From assembly GCA_947627325.1 (NCBI GenBank), contig CANQVO010000002.1:62001-126000 (forward strand): DNA of 64,000 nt, given 5' to 3'. Below, in pieces: positions 17,139 to 25,768 of this stretch. Source of the DNA: an uncultured Oscillospiraceae bacterium (GTDB taxonomy: Bacteria; Bacillota; Clostridia; Oscillospirales; Oscillospiraceae). Within the stretch, counting starts at the first letter, position 1. Each line of letters opens with the position of its first letter. The notes beneath the pieces were generated by a model. That model saw nothing but the letters and a program-made list of their open reading frames with translations. It was not told where the DNA came from and did not search any database. Both the position numbers and the translations under genes were made by a program.

Positions 17139-17738
17139 ATGAACGTTGTCTGTTTGGATATGGAGGGGGTGCTGGTCCCCGAGATCTGGATCGCCTTTTC
17201 CCAGGCCAGCGGCATCCCTGAACTGAAGCGCACCACCCGGGACGAGCCGGACTACGACAAGCTGATGCGCTGGCGGCTGGGCATTTTGAAGGAGCACGGC
17301 CTGGGCCTGCGGGAGATCCAGGCCACCATCGCCACCATCGACCCCCTGCCCGGGGCCAAGGCGTTTCTGGACGAGCTGCGGACCCTCACCCAGGTGGTCA
17401 TTTTGAGCGACACCTTTGAGCAGTTCGCCAAGCCCCTCATGGAGAAGCTGAACTGGCCCACCATCTTCTGCAACACCCTGGAGGTGGCCCCCGACGGGTC
17501 CATCACCGGCTACAAGATGCGCTGTGCCCAGTCCAAGCTGACCACGGTGAAGGCCCTGCAGTCCATGGGCTTTGACACCATCGCCGCCGGGGACAGCTTC
17601 AACGACCTGGGCATGATCCAGGCCAGCAAGGCCGGTTTTTTGTTCAAGAGCACGCCCCAGATCAAGGCCGACCATCCGGAGTTGCCCGCCTATGAGGAGT
17701 TCGACGAGCTGCTGCGGGCCATCCGGGGTGCCCTTTGA
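17139..17738 (+). CDS. thrH: Phosphoserine phosphatase / homoserine phosphotransferase
   Basis: 199 residues, HAD superfamily, recognised by close likeness to Pseudomonas ThrH: CLDMEGVLVPEIWIAF with nucleophile Asp7 and Glu9 in the DxE motif, TTRDEPDYDKLM, VVILSDTFEQFAKPLM and GDSFNDLGMIQ. ThrH removes phosphate from phosphoserine and can pass it to homoserine, linking serine and threonine synthesis. It lies between an aminotransferase and a DUF1015 gene; thrC is in the same window at 39,309. It could therefore be the serine-pathway phosphatase here, a supply of O-phosphohomoserine, or both. Confidence 0.92.
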   Translation: MNVVCLDMEGVLVPEIWIAFSQASGIPELKRTTRDEPDYDKLMRWRLGILKEHGLGLREIQATIATIDPLPGAKAFLDELRTLTQVVILSDTFEQFAKPLMEKLNWPTIFCNTLEVAPDGSITGYKMRCAQSKLTTVKALQSMGFDTIAAGDSFNDLGMIQASKAGFLFKSTPQIKADHPELPAYEEFDELLRAIRGAL

Positions 17739-19000
17739 TGGACGCCCCCTTTGACGCCCTGGGCTTCGGCCCCGGGGAGATCCTCATCCCCCAGCCGGAC
17801 GCGGACTGGCCTCGCTGGAGCGTGGTGGCCTGTGACCAGTACACCTCCCAGCCCGACTACTGGGCCCGGGTGGAGGCGCGGGTGGGGCCCGCCCCCTCCG
17901 CCCTCCGGCTCATCCTCCCGGAGAGCCACCTGGCCGAGCCCGACGCGGCGGAGCGGGTGGAGGCCATCCACGCCGCCATGGAGGACTACCTCTCCCGCGG
18001 CGTCCTCCGGGACCTGGGCCCCAGCCTGATCTATGTGGAGCGGACGCTGGCGGCGGGGAAGACCCGCCGGGGCCTGGTGGGGCAGATCGACCTGGAGCGG
18101 TACGACTTCCGCCCCGGGTCGGACTCCCTCATCCGGGCCACCGAGGGCACCGTGCTGGAGCGGATCCCGCCCCGGGTGAAGGTCCGCCAGGGCGCGGCTC
18201 TGGAGCTGCCCCACGTCATGCTCCTGGCCGACGACCCGGAGCGCGGGGTGATCGAGCCTCTGGCCGCCCAGACTGGGGAGATGGAGTCCCTCTACGACTT
18301 TGACCTGATGGAGGCGGGGGGCCGCCTCCGGGGCTGGCGGCTGAACGCGGGCCAGGTGGCCCAGGTGGGGCGGGCCCTGTCCGCCCTGGCCCGGCCCGAG
18401 GCGTTCCAGGCGCGCTACCGCGCCCCCGGCAAGCCCACCTTGCTCTTCGCCGTGGGGGACGGCAACCACTCCCTGGCCACCGCCAAGACCTGCTATGAGC
18501 GGGACCGGGCCAACCCCCGGGCCCGCTACGCCCTGGTGGAGCTGGTGAACCTCCACGACCCGGCTTTGGAGTTCGAGCCCATCCACCGGGTGCTGTTCGG
18601 CGTGGAGCCCCGGGAGGTCCTGGAGGACCTGACCGCCGCCTTCCCCGGCGCCTACGAGGGCCGGGGAGAGGGGCACGTGTTGGAGTATGTCTCCGCCCAG
18701 GGCCAGGGGGCCGTCACCGTGCCCCAGCCTGCCAGCCAGCTGGCGGTGGGGACGCTCCAGGGTTTTCTGGACGGCTGGCTGGCGGCCCACCCCGGGGCCC
18801 GGATCGACTACATCCACGGCGCGGACGTGACCCGCGCCCTGGCGAGGGAGCCGGGGAACCTGGGCTTTCTGCTCCCCGCCATGGGCAAGGGGGAGCTGTT
18901 CCCCACCGTGATCTTTGACGGCGTTCTGCCCCGGAAGACCTTCTCCATGGGAGAGGCCCGGGAGAAACGATTTTACCTGGAGGCCAGAAGAATCAAATGA
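17738..19000 (+). CDS. DUF1015 family protein
   Basis: 420 residues with DUF1015 hallmarks: the N-terminal PRWSVVACDQYTSQPDYW segment, and VGDGNHSLATAKTCYE near residue 240 as the most conserved motif. The biochemical role is not established for this family, but in many Firmicutes the gene sits beside serine-biosynthesis genes. Here it is translationally coupled to thrH (TGATG overlap), which supports a phosphoserine/serine link. No transmembrane segment is apparent. The stop overlaps ispE (ATGA). TTG 17735 is an alternative start. Confidence 0.85.
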   Translation: MDAPFDALGFGPGEILIPQPDADWPRWSVVACDQYTSQPDYWARVEARVGPAPSALRLILPESHLAEPDAAERVEAIHAAMEDYLSRGVLRDLGPSLIYVERTLAAGKTRRGLVGQIDLERYDFRPGSDSLIRATEGTVLERIPPRVKVRQGAALELPHVMLLADDPERGVIEPLAAQTGEMESLYDFDLMEAGGRLRGWRLNAGQVAQVGRALSALARPEAFQARYRAPGKPTLLFAVGDGNHSLATAKTCYERDRANPRARYALVELVNLHDPALEFEPIHRVLFGVEPREVLEDLTAAFPGAYEGRGEGHVLEYVSAQGQGAVTVPQPASQLAVGTLQGFLDGWLAAHPGARIDYIHGADVTRALAREPGNLGFLLPAMGKGELFPTVIFDGVLPRKTFSMGEAREKRFYLEARRIK

Positions 19001-19848
19001 GTCAAGAGAGAGCCTGCGCCAAGATCAACCTGACCCTGGACGTGCTGGGCAAGCGGGAGGACGGCTACCATGAGCTGACCATGGTCATGGAGTCGGTGGA
19101 CCTGGCCGACATTCTGCGCTTTTCCCACGGCGGCCCAGGCGTCCAGGTCAAGACCAACCTGTCCTTCCTGCCCGCCGGCCCCACCAACCTGGCGGCCAAG
19201 GCGGCCCTGTCCTTCGCCCAGGCCACCGGCCTGACGGTGGAGCCGCTGACCATCGAGATCGAAAAGCGCATCCCCGTCTGCGCCGGCACCGCCGGCGGCA
19301 GCAGCGACGCCGCGGCGGTCCTGCGCTACCTGAACCGGGCCACGGGGGCGGGGCTGGACGACCAGGCCCTCCAAAAGCTGGGGGAGAGCGTGGGCTCCGA
19401 CGTGCCCTACTGCGTCACCGGCGGCACCGCCTTGGCCCAGGGCAGGGGGGAGCGGCTGACCAAGCTGCCCGATCTGCCCCGGTGCGCCTTTGTGCTGTGC
19501 AAGCCCGCCTTTTCCATCTCCACCCCCGCCCTGTTCGCCGAGTTGGACCGCCACAAGATCCGCCGCCGCCCGGACACCGCCGGGGTGCGACGGGCCCTGG
19601 AGGACGGGGACCTGGCCGGGGTGGCCCGGCGGCTCTACAACGTCTTTGAGGACGTACTGCCCCCCCGGCAGGCCAAGGCGGTGGGGGAGATCAAAAACCG
19701 CCTGATCACCGGCGGGGCCCTGGGGGCCAACCTCTCCGGCACCGGCCCCACCGTCTACGGCATCTTTGACGACGAGACCCTGGCCCAGGCGGCCTACCAA
19801 GACCTGCGGGAGACCTACCCCGACACCTTTTTGTGCCACAACGTATAA
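18997..19848 (+). CDS. ispE: 4-diphosphocytidyl-2-C-methyl-D-erythritol kinase
   Basis: 283 residues, GHMP kinase family, fourth step of the methylerythritol phosphate route to isoprenoids. Motifs: ACAKINLTLDVLGKREDGYHEL at the N-terminus (written through GYHEL as the CDP-ME site) and the glycine-rich ATP loop PVCAGTAGGSSDAAAVL at about residues 92-108, plus GALGANLSGTGPTVYGIF near the C-terminus. It starts within the DUF1015 stop codon and ends just before the terminator hairpin that also contains the spoIIR ribosome site. Confidence 0.95.
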   Translation: MSQERACAKINLTLDVLGKREDGYHELTMVMESVDLADILRFSHGGPGVQVKTNLSFLPAGPTNLAAKAALSFAQATGLTVEPLTIEIEKRIPVCAGTAGGSSDAAAVLRYLNRATGAGLDDQALQKLGESVGSDVPYCVTGGTALAQGRGERLTKLPDLPRCAFVLCKPAFSISTPALFAELDRHKIRRRPDTAGVRRALEDGDLAGVARRLYNVFEDVLPPRQAKAVGEIKNRLITGGALGANLSGTGPTVYGIFDDETLAQAAYQDLRETYPDTFLCHNV

Positions 19849-19871
19849 AAAAGCCCATCCCTGTCCAAACT
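19843..19871 (+). promoter_or_regulatory. Candidate sigma-F promoter for spoIIR
   Basis: GTATA at 19843-19847 matches the forespore -35 (GYATA). After 15 bases, GTCCAAACT (19863-19871) matches the sigma-F -10 (GGnnAnAnT) at all fixed positions but one. Transcription would begin near 19879, in the loop of the hairpin before spoIIR. spoIIR is a known sigma-F gene in Bacillus. The match is partial, so this stays tentative. Confidence 0.45.
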
Positions 19872-19905
19872 CAGACATCCGAGTTTTGGAGAGGGATGGT
19901 TTTTT
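19855..19905 (+). terminator. Intrinsic terminator of the ispE unit, overlapping the spoIIR ribosome site
   Basis: CCATCCCT (19855-19862) pairs with AGGGATGG (19892-19899), extended by CCAAACTC with GAGTTTTGG around an 8-base loop; one mismatch and one bulged T interrupt the stem. Six T's (19900-19905) follow, and the very next base begins the spoIIR ATG. The 3' arm holds GGAGAGGG, the only Shine-Dalgarno for spoIIR. Confidence 0.85.
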
Positions 19906-20526
19906 ATGGAAAGGACCTTGAAGCGGCAGGGCCTCCGGCGCTGGGAGCTGGCCCTTTTGCTGGCGGTGGCCGCCGCGGGACTGGTGGGGGCCCGGCTGGG
20001 GGCGGAACAGGACGCCCTGTCCGACCAGGTGATCCGCCTCCACGTGGTGGCCAACTCCGACTCCCCCCAGGACCAGGCGCTGAAGCTGGAGGTCCGGGAC
20101 GCGGTGCTGGCCCGGTGCGGGCTGTCTCTGGCGGGGCTGGACCGGGCGGAGGCCCTGGAGACGCTGGAACGGTCCCTGCCCCAGCTGGGCCAGGTGGCGG
20201 CGGACGTGGTGGCCCAAAAGGGCCTTGCCTACCCCGTGCGGGTGAGCCTCCGGCGGGAGAGCTTTCCCACCCGGGACTACACCGACTTCTCCCTGCCCGC
20301 CGGGGACTACATCGCCCTGCGGGTGGAGTTGGGCGCGGCGGCGGGGCACAACTGGTGGTGCGTGGTCTTTCCGCCCCTGTGCACCGGCTCGGTGACCCAG
20401 GCCGCCGCCCAGACCGGCCTCACCGACGACCAGGTGAGGCTGATCACGGAAGACAACGAAGGCTATGTGATCCGCTTCAAGGCCATCGAGCTGTGGGAGG
20501 ATCTTAAGGCGCGGCTGGCCGGGTGA
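19906..20526 (+). CDS. spoIIR: Stage II sporulation protein R
   Basis: 206 residues with an N-terminal signal/anchor helix (~14-30) and the SpoIIR signature VIRLHVVANSDSPQDQALKL directly after it. SpoIIR is made in the forespore, crosses to the intermembrane space and triggers SpoIIGA to activate pro-sigma-E in the mother cell. It follows ispE with only a terminator hairpin between, so it needs its own promoter. The GGAGAGGG ribosome site lies in that hairpin. A bidirectional terminator follows. Confidence 0.93.
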   Translation: MERTLKRQGLRRWELALLLAVAAAGLVGARLGAEQDALSDQVIRLHVVANSDSPQDQALKLEVRDAVLARCGLSLAGLDRAEALETLERSLPQLGQVAADVVAQKGLAYPVRVSLRRESFPTRDYTDFSLPAGDYIALRVELGAAAGHNWWCVVFPPLCTGSVTQAAAQTGLTDDQVRLITEDNEGYVIRFKAIELWEDLKARLAG

Positions 20527-20545
20527 GCGGTGATCGACCGCGGAC

Positions 20546-20584
20546 AAAAAAGCGGGGCCGCCCGATTTTGGGCAGCCCCGCTTT
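20546..20584. terminator. Bidirectional terminator between spoIIR and potCD
   Basis: AAAGCGGGGC (20549-20558) pairs with GCCCCGCTTT (20575-20584), with an inner CGCCC/GGGC stem around ATTTT. It serves the convergent spoIIR and potCD transcripts. Confidence 0.8.
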
Positions 20585-20594
20585 ACGCGCGCTG

Positions 20595-22613
20595 TTACAC
20601 GCCTAAAGAGATCCACAGCCTCTTGTAGAGGTCCCGGGTCTCCTTGGGCAGGACCAGGTACATCTCGCACCGCTCCAGCACCTCCGGGGGGGTCTGGATG
20701 ATGTCGAAGGTCTCCTGGTCCAGCTCCTCGCCGTAGAGCTCCTCGTAGTAGGCGGGGTAGGCCTCGATGGCCTCCCGGTTGGCGGTGCCGTACCAGATAT
20801 AGTCCAGGTTGGCCAGGCAGGCGTCGGTGGAGGCCATAAAGTTGATCCAGGCGTGGGCCTCCTCGGGGTGGCGGGCGCCCTTCAGAAGGCACATGGCGTC
20901 CACGAACCAGTTGGAGCCCTCCTCGGGGATGACGAAGCGCAGGTCCTCGTTGTTCTCCAGCATGGTCAGGTAGTCCCCGGCGTAGTAGGTGGCGATGGCG
21001 GCGTTGCCCCCCTCCATGACCTGGAAGACCTCGTCCATCACCTTGCCCTGGTATACCCCCCGGTCAGAGGCGTCCCGCAGGAGGTCATAGGCCTCCTGGA
21101 GCTCCTGTTCATCGGTGGTGTTCACCGAGTATCCAAGGTACATCAGCGCGATGCCCAGGGCGTCCCGGGAGTTGTTGATGAGCATGACCTGGCCGGCGTA
21201 CTTGTCGTCAAACATGGCGCTCCAGGAGGTGATGTCCTCGTCCACCATGGAGGCGTTGTAGATGATGCCCAGGGTGCCCCAGGCGTAGGGGACGGTGTAG
21301 AGGTTGTCCGGGTCGTAGGGCAGGTTCTTGAACTGGTCGTCGATGAGGGCGAAGTTGGGGATCTTGCTGTAATCCAGGGGGGCCAGCATATCCTCCTCGA
21401 TGAGCTGGGAGATCATATAGTCGGAGGGGACGATCACGTCATAGTCCCCGCCGCCGCTCTTCAAGAGGGAGTAGAGGGTCTCGTTGCTCTCGGCGGTCTG
21501 GTAGTTCACCCGGATGCCCGTCTCCTCCTCAAATTGGGTGATGAGCTCCTCGTCGATATACTCCCCCCAGGAGCAGACGTTCACCACCGGCTGGGCGTTG
21601 GTGGCGGCGGCCAGGGCGGCGATGACCACGCACAGCGCCCCGGCGGACACCAGCGCCACCGCCCTGCGGAACCACGCCTTGCGGGTGACGGCCGGGGGAG
21701 CGGGCCGGGGCCGGGGGGCGGGGCGGTGCTCCGCCCCGCTCTTGAGGGCGTCTTCCCGCCGCCGGGCCAGCTTCTCCTGCCGCGCCTCCAGCACGTTGGA
21801 GAGGATGAGCAGAACCAGCACTGTGACAAACAGCAGGGTGGACACGGCGTTGATCTCCGGGCTCACCCGCTTTTTCGTCATGCCGTAGATGGTCATGGCC
21901 AGGGTGGAGGTGGCGGACCCGGCGGTGAAGTAGGAGATAACGAAGTCGTCCACGCTCATGGTAAAGGCGATGAGCGCCCCGGACACCACCCCGGGCTTGA
22001 TCTCCGGGAGGATGACCTTCCAGAAGGCCTGGAACCAGGTACAGCCCAGGTCCTGGGCCGCGTCGATGAGGTTTTTGTCCATCTGCCGCAGCTTGGGGGA
22101 GACGTTGAGGATGACGTAGGGGATGTCAAAGGCGATGTGGGACAACAGCAGGGTGGTAAAGCCCAGGGTCAGCCGGGTGGGGAGCTCCACCACGCTCTGA
22201 ACGCCGTTGAACCACCGGGCGAAGACGCCCCAGCTCTGGAAGATGGCGGCAAAGAGCAGGCACATGGAAACGCCGGTGACGATATCGGCGTTCACCGTGG
22301 GGATGTTGCTCACCGTCATAAGCGGGGAGCGCCAGCGGCGCTTCAGGCCAAAGAGCCCAATGGCCGCGAAGGTGCCCGCCACGGTGGAGATGATGGTGGC
22401 CAGGATGGAGACCAGGAGGGTGGTGTAAACGCTCTCCATGATGAGCCGGTCCTGAAAGAGCTTGACATACCAGTCCAGGGAGAAGCCCCGCCACACCACG
22501 CTGGAGTTGCCGGAGTTGAAGGAGAAGACGATGAGCAGGAGGATGGGGGCGTAGAGAAAGAGGAACACCAGGGCCATGAGCAGGCGGCCCGCGCCTTTGC
22601 GCTTGCCCTTCAT
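20595..22613 (-). CDS. potCD: Polyamine ABC transporter: PotC permease fused to PotD binding protein
   Basis: 672 residues combining two normally separate proteins. Residues ~1-270 are a PotC-type permease (six helices; coupling-loop region KNLIDAAQDLGCTWFQAFWK). A basic/proline-rich linker (RPAPRPRPAPP) leads to another membrane helix at ~313-337. From ~338 to 672 is a PotD-type periplasmic-binding domain opening VVNVCSWGEYIDEELITQF, with YDVIVPSDYMI and YTVPYAWGTLGIIYN as ligand-pocket segments. The binding domain is thus tethered and needs no lipobox. It imports spermidine/putrescine with PotA and PotB. Frame and sequence are continuous with no sign of a lost stop. Confidence 0.93.
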   Translation of the reverse strand: MKGKRKGAGRLLMALVFLFLYAPILLLIVFSFNSGNSSVVWRGFSLDWYVKLFQDRLIMESVYTTLLVSILATIISTVAGTFAAIGLFGLKRRWRSPLMTVSNIPTVNADIVTGVSMCLLFAAIFQSWGVFARWFNGVQSVVELPTRLTLGFTTLLLSHIAFDIPYVILNVSPKLRQMDKNLIDAAQDLGCTWFQAFWKVILPEIKPGVVSGALIAFTMSVDDFVISYFTAGSATSTLAMTIYGMTKKRVSPEINAVSTLLFVTVLVLLILSNVLEARQEKLARRREDALKSGAEHRPAPRPRPAPPAVTRKAWFRRAVALVSAGALCVVIAALAAATNAQPVVNVCSWGEYIDEELITQFEEETGIRVNYQTAESNETLYSLLKSGGGDYDVIVPSDYMISQLIEEDMLAPLDYSKIPNFALIDDQFKNLPYDPDNLYTVPYAWGTLGIIYNASMVDEDITSWSAMFDDKYAGQVMLINNSRDALGIALMYLGYSVNTTDEQELQEAYDLLRDASDRGVYQGKVMDEVFQVMEGGNAAIATYYAGDYLTMLENNEDLRFVIPEEGSNWFVDAMCLLKGARHPEEAHAWINFMASTDACLANLDYIWYGTANREAIEAYPAYYEELYGEELDQETFDIIQTPPEVLERCEMYLVLPKETRDLYKRLWISLGV

Positions 22614-23446
22614 AGCACCACCGCCTGTTCTTCGCCCTCACCAAAGTGGGTCATCACCGCCATGCACACCACCACGATGACCATCATCACCAAGGCGATG
22701 GCCGCGCCCAGGTTGGGGTCGTAGGCCCCGCCCAGGAACTGCTGTTCAATGAGGTCGCCCAGCATCATCTGCTTGCCGCCCCCCAGCAGACGGGAGATGG
22801 CGAAGGTGGACACCGACGGGACAAACACCATGGTCACCCCCGACAGCACCCCGGGCAGGGACAGGGGGAAGATGACCTTGCGGAAGACCCCCAGGCTGGA
22901 GGCCCCCAGGTCCCGGGCCGCCTCCAGCAGGGAGGCGTCCAGCTTGACGATGACCGAGTAGATGGGCAGGATCATAAAGGGCAGATAGTTATACACCATC
23001 CCCAGCACCACCGCCCCCTGGGTGCGGATGAGCTCCAGATGGTCCACCCCCAGCAGACGCAGAAGGCCGACGGCCCGGAAAAGCTGGTTCAAAAGGCCGT
23101 TATTTTCCAAAATGGACATCCAGGCGTAGGTCCGCAGGAGGAAATTCATCCACATGGGCAGCATGATCAGCGCCATAGCCAGCCGCTGGAACCGGCGACC
23201 CTCCCGGGCCATCAGATAGGCCATGGGGTAGCCGATGAGCAGGCAGATGGCGGTGGCGATCAGGGCCAGCTTGAAGGAGCGGGTGAACACGTCCAGGTAG
23301 AGTCCCATGCTGGCAAAGCTCTCCAGGGTAAAGCCCCCCTCGGCGGAGGTGAAGGCGTAGACCACCATCAGCAGGATGGGGGCCACCACGAAAAGGGCCA
23401 TCCAGACCACGTAGGGGATGGCGAAGCGGCTCGACTTATTCCTCAT
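22610..23446 (-). CDS. potB: Spermidine/putrescine ABC transporter permease
   Basis: 278 residues with six predicted membrane helices and the permease coupling motif [21 protein letters not shown]-terminal [18 protein letters not shown] and [16 protein letters not shown]-like segments (here [16 protein letters not shown]) are typical of PotB. The frame opens further upstream at 23527, but that part overlaps potA; ATG 23446 gives an 11-base overlap and a proper N-terminus. It ends inside the potCD start (4-base overlap). Confidence 0.94.
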   Translation of the reverse strand: MRNKSSRFAIPYVVWMALFVVAPILLMVVYAFTSAEGGFTLESFASMGLYLDVFTRSFKLALIATAICLLIGYPMAYLMAREGRRFQRLAMALIMLPMWMNFLLRTYAWMSILENNGLLNQLFRAVGLLRLLGVDHLELIRTQGAVVLGMVYNYLPFMILPIYSVIVKLDASLLEAARDLGASSLGVFRKVIFPLSLPGVLSGVTMVFVPSVSTFAISRLLGGGKQMMLGDLIEQQFLGGAYDPNLGAAIALVMMVIVVVCMAVMTHFGEGEEQAVVL

Positions 23447-24581
23447 CCCCGCTGTCCTCCCCGCCGGGCTCCACGCCGGCGTCGCCGATCTCGTCATACT
23501 CCTCGGAGTAGGAGGAGTAGTCGCCAAACATACCCGAATAGGCGCTCTTTTTCATCACGTGGATGCCGTCGGGGTCGATCTTGATGCCGATGCGGCTGTC
23601 CACGGGGCAATAGTCGGTGGTCTGGATCAGCCACTTGAAGCCGTAGAAGTCCACGATGGTGTCGTAGTGCACGCCCTTGAAGGTCACCTGGGTGACGGTG
23701 CCCTTGAGCTGGCCCTGGTCCTCGCTGACAATGTCCACGTCCTCTGGCCGGATGACCACGTCCACCGGCTCGTCGGGGGCGAAGCCGCCGTCCAGGCACT
23801 GGAACCGGCGGTTGAAGATCTCCACCACGCCGTCGGCGCGCATGACGCCGTCGAGGATGTTGCTCTCGCCGATAAAGTCGGCCACAAAGGCGTTTTTGGG
23901 CTCGTTGTAGATGTCCTCGGGGGTGCCGATCTGCTGGATGCGGCCTCCGTCCATGACCACCACCGTGTCGCTCATAGCCAGGGCCTCCTCCTGGTCGTGG
24001 GTGACGTAGACAAAGGTGATGCCCATCTCCTGCTGGATGCGCTTGAGCTCGCTTTGCATATCCTTGCGAAGGCGCATATCCAGCGCCCCCAGGGGCTCGT
24101 CCAACAGCAGGACCTTGGGCCGGTTCACCAGGGCCCGGGCGATGGCCACCCGCTGCTGCTGGCCGCCGGAGAGGGAGGAGATGGGCCGCTTTTCAAAGCC
24201 TTTCAGGTTGACAAGCTCCAGCATCTCCGTGACCCGGCGGCGGACCTCGTCGCCGGAGACCTTGGCGATCCGCAGGCCAAAGGCCACGTTTTCAAAGACG
24301 TTCAAATGGGGGAACAGGGCGTATTTCTGGAACACCGTGTTCACCTGCCGCTTATGGGGGGGCACGTCGTTGATGCGCCCCCCGTCAAAAAACACGTCCC
24401 CGGAGTTGGGGGTCAAAAACCCGCCGATGATCCGCAGGGTGGTGGTCTTGCCGCACCCGCTGGGCCCCAGGAGCGTGAGAAATTCCTTGTCGTTGATATA
24501 CAGATTCAAGTGGTCGAGAATGATCTCGTCGTCGAATTTTACGACGCAGTCCGATAGACGGATCAACTCTTTTTTGGACAT
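23436..24581 (-). CDS. potA: Spermidine/putrescine ABC transporter ATP-binding protein
   Basis: 381 residues. ABC ATPase: Walker [11 protein letters not shown] (39-48), Q-loop FQKYALFPH, signature [15 protein letters not shown] (~143-157), Walker [13 protein letters not shown] and the switch histidine in [14 protein letters not shown]. The C-terminal part (~240-350) is the regulatory TOBE domain, followed by an acidic tail ([19 protein letters not shown]) longer than usual. It is the first gene of potA-potB-potCD, preceded by a GGGGGAGG site and its own promoter. The XRE-type repressor often found ahead of this operon in Firmicutes is absent. Confidence 0.95.
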   Translation of the reverse strand: MSKKELIRLSDCVVKFDDEIILDHLNLYINDKEFLTLLGPSGCGKTTTLRIIGGFLTPNSGDVFFDGGRINDVPPHKRQVNTVFQKYALFPHLNVFENVAFGLRIAKVSGDEVRRRVTEMLELVNLKGFEKRPISSLSGGQQQRVAIARALVNRPKVLLLDEPLGALDMRLRKDMQSELKRIQQEMGITFVYVTHDQEEALAMSDTVVVMDGGRIQQIGTPEDIYNEPKNAFVADFIGESNILDGVMRADGVVEIFNRRFQCLDGGFAPDEPVDVVIRPEDVDIVSEDQGQLKGTVTQVTFKGVHYDTIVDFYGFKWLIQTTDYCPVDSRIGIKIDPDGIHVMKKSAYSGMFGDYSSYSEEYDEIGDAGVEPGGEDSGDEE

Positions 24582-24614
24582 GTATCCTCCCCCATTTCAA
24601 AAGCGGTGTAGAAA

Positions 24615-24645
24615 AGGCGTACCCACCGTGCGGATGAGTACGCCT
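24615..24645 (-). promoter_or_regulatory. Leader hairpin in the potA 5' untranslated region
   Basis: A perfect 8-base inverted repeat, AGGCGTAC (24615-24622) and GTACGCCT (24638-24645), sits just after the predicted transcription start of the pot operon; read on the minus strand it is followed by TTTTC. It may act as a weak attenuator or stabiliser. It does not resemble a riboswitch class I know. Confidence 0.45.
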
Positions 24646-24657
24646 CGACTGGCACAT

Positions 24658-24686
24658 ATCATAAAGAAAACTGGCCCAAAAGTCAA
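24658..24686 (-). promoter_or_regulatory. Promoter of potA-potB-potCD
   Basis: Minus strand TTGACT (24686-24681) and TATGAT (24663-24658) with 17-base spacing, about 77 bases before the potA start. Confidence 0.7.
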
Positions 24687-24711
24687 CAGGAAAACCGATT
24701 TTTTTCCGCTC

Positions 24712-25686
24712 CTAACAAAAAATCTCAGCGCCGGGAAAGTATTCCTCTACAAAATCCACACCCTCCACCGTCCAGCTCCTGCCGTTGAGAGCCTCCAGGG
24801 GCCCGGCGGGGGTGGTGAAAGCGAAGACCAGCTTGTAGGACCACAGGGCCTGGATGGCCCGGCCATAGCGGCGGTTGAGCCGCCCGTCGCCGTACTTCCC
24901 GTCCCCCAGCAGGGGGTGGCCGGCGTGGGCCATCTGGGCCCGGATCTGGTGGGTCCGCCCGGTGACCAGGCGGCACTCCACCAGGGACAGATCCCCCCGC
25001 ACGGCCAGGGTGCGGTACTCCGTGACCGCGCTCCGCCCGTCGGGGATGGGGTGGTCGTAGACGGTGACCAGCTTCCGGGCCTCGTCCTTGCGGAGAAAGC
25101 CCTCCAGCCGCCCCTCCCGGGGGGAGAGGGCCCCCGCCACCACGCAGAGGTAGTATTTCTCGATCTCCCGGTCCCGGATCTTCTGGTTCATCACCCGCAG
25201 GGTCTCGGCGTTCTTCGCGGCGATGACAATGCCCCCGGTGTTGCGGTCGATGCGGTTGCACAGCGCCGGGGCAAAGGCGTTCTCCCACCGGGGGGACCAC
25301 TCCTTTTTCTGGTAGAGGTAGGCCTGGATGTGGGTGATGAGGGTGGAGACGTACTCCCCCTGGTCCGGGTGGCACAGGAGGCCGGGGCGCTTGTTGCAGA
25401 GGATGAGGTTCTCGTCCTCGTAGACGATGTCCAGCTGGGGGGAGAAGACGGAGAGAAAGGCGTTGTCCTCGGTGGGCGCGTCAAAGAACTCGTCGTTGAT
25501 GTAGAGCTGGAGCTGGTCCCCCTCCTGGAGCCGGTAGTCCCGCTTGGCCCCCTTGCCGCCCACCTTCACCCGCTTGAGGCGGATGTACTTCTGGGCCAAC
25601 GGGGCGGGGAGGAGGGGCAAGGTCTTGCCCAGCCAGCGGTCCAGCCGCTGTCCGGCGTCGTTTTTGCCGATGGTGTACTCCCGCGT
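24712..25686 (-). CDS. RluA-family rRNA/tRNA pseudouridine synthase, probable ACG start
   Basis: About 324 residues: an N-terminal S4 RNA-binding domain (~1-70) and a catalytic PsI domain with the RluA motif NRIDRNTGGIVI, whose Asp attacks uridine, then RTHQIRAQMAHAGHPLLGD. It makes pseudouridine in rRNA or tRNA; the position cannot be told from sequence. No ATG/GTG/TTG lies at the proper N-terminus. The only upstream ATG (25743) falls upstream of the predicted transcription start. An ACG at 25684-25686, 8 bases after GGAGGG, would begin MREYTIGKNDAGQRLDR, which is what homologues start with. Confidence 0.88.
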   Translation of the reverse strand, partial: TREYTIGKNDAGQRLDRWLGKTLPLLPAPLAQKYIRLKRVKVGGKGAKRDYRLQEGDQLQLYINDEFFDAPTEDNAFLSVFSPQLDIVYEDENLILCNKRPGLLCHPDQGEYVSTLITHIQAYLYQKKEWSPRWENAFAPALCNRIDRNTGGIVIAAKNAETLRVMNQKIRDREIEKYYLCVVAGALSPREGRLEGFLRKDEARKLVTVYDHPIPDGRSAVTEYRTLAVRGDLSLVECRLVTGRTHQIRAQMAHAGHPLLGDGKYGDGRLNRRYGRAIQALWSYKLVFAFTTPAGPLEALNGRSWTVEGVDFVEEYFPGAEIFC

Positions 25687-25731
25687 AAAGACCCCTCCCT
25701 CCCGGCGGTTTTCCCGCCGCGCGTTATAGGG

Positions 25732-25760
25732 ATTATAGCACATTTTCCCCGGGAGCGCAA
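25732..25760 (-). promoter_or_regulatory. Promoter of the RluA-type gene
   Basis: Minus strand TTGCGC (25760-25755) and perfect TATAAT (25737-25732), 17-base spacing. Transcription would begin near 25725, downstream of the ATG at 25743, which excludes that ATG as start. Confidence 0.7.
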
Positions 25761-25768
25761 AAAGATTA

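Noticed and set aside
25687-25743. ATG at 25743 as the start of the RluA-type protein.
   Set aside because: It lies upstream of the predicted transcription start and adds 19 residues unlike any homologue; the ribosome site is downstream of it.
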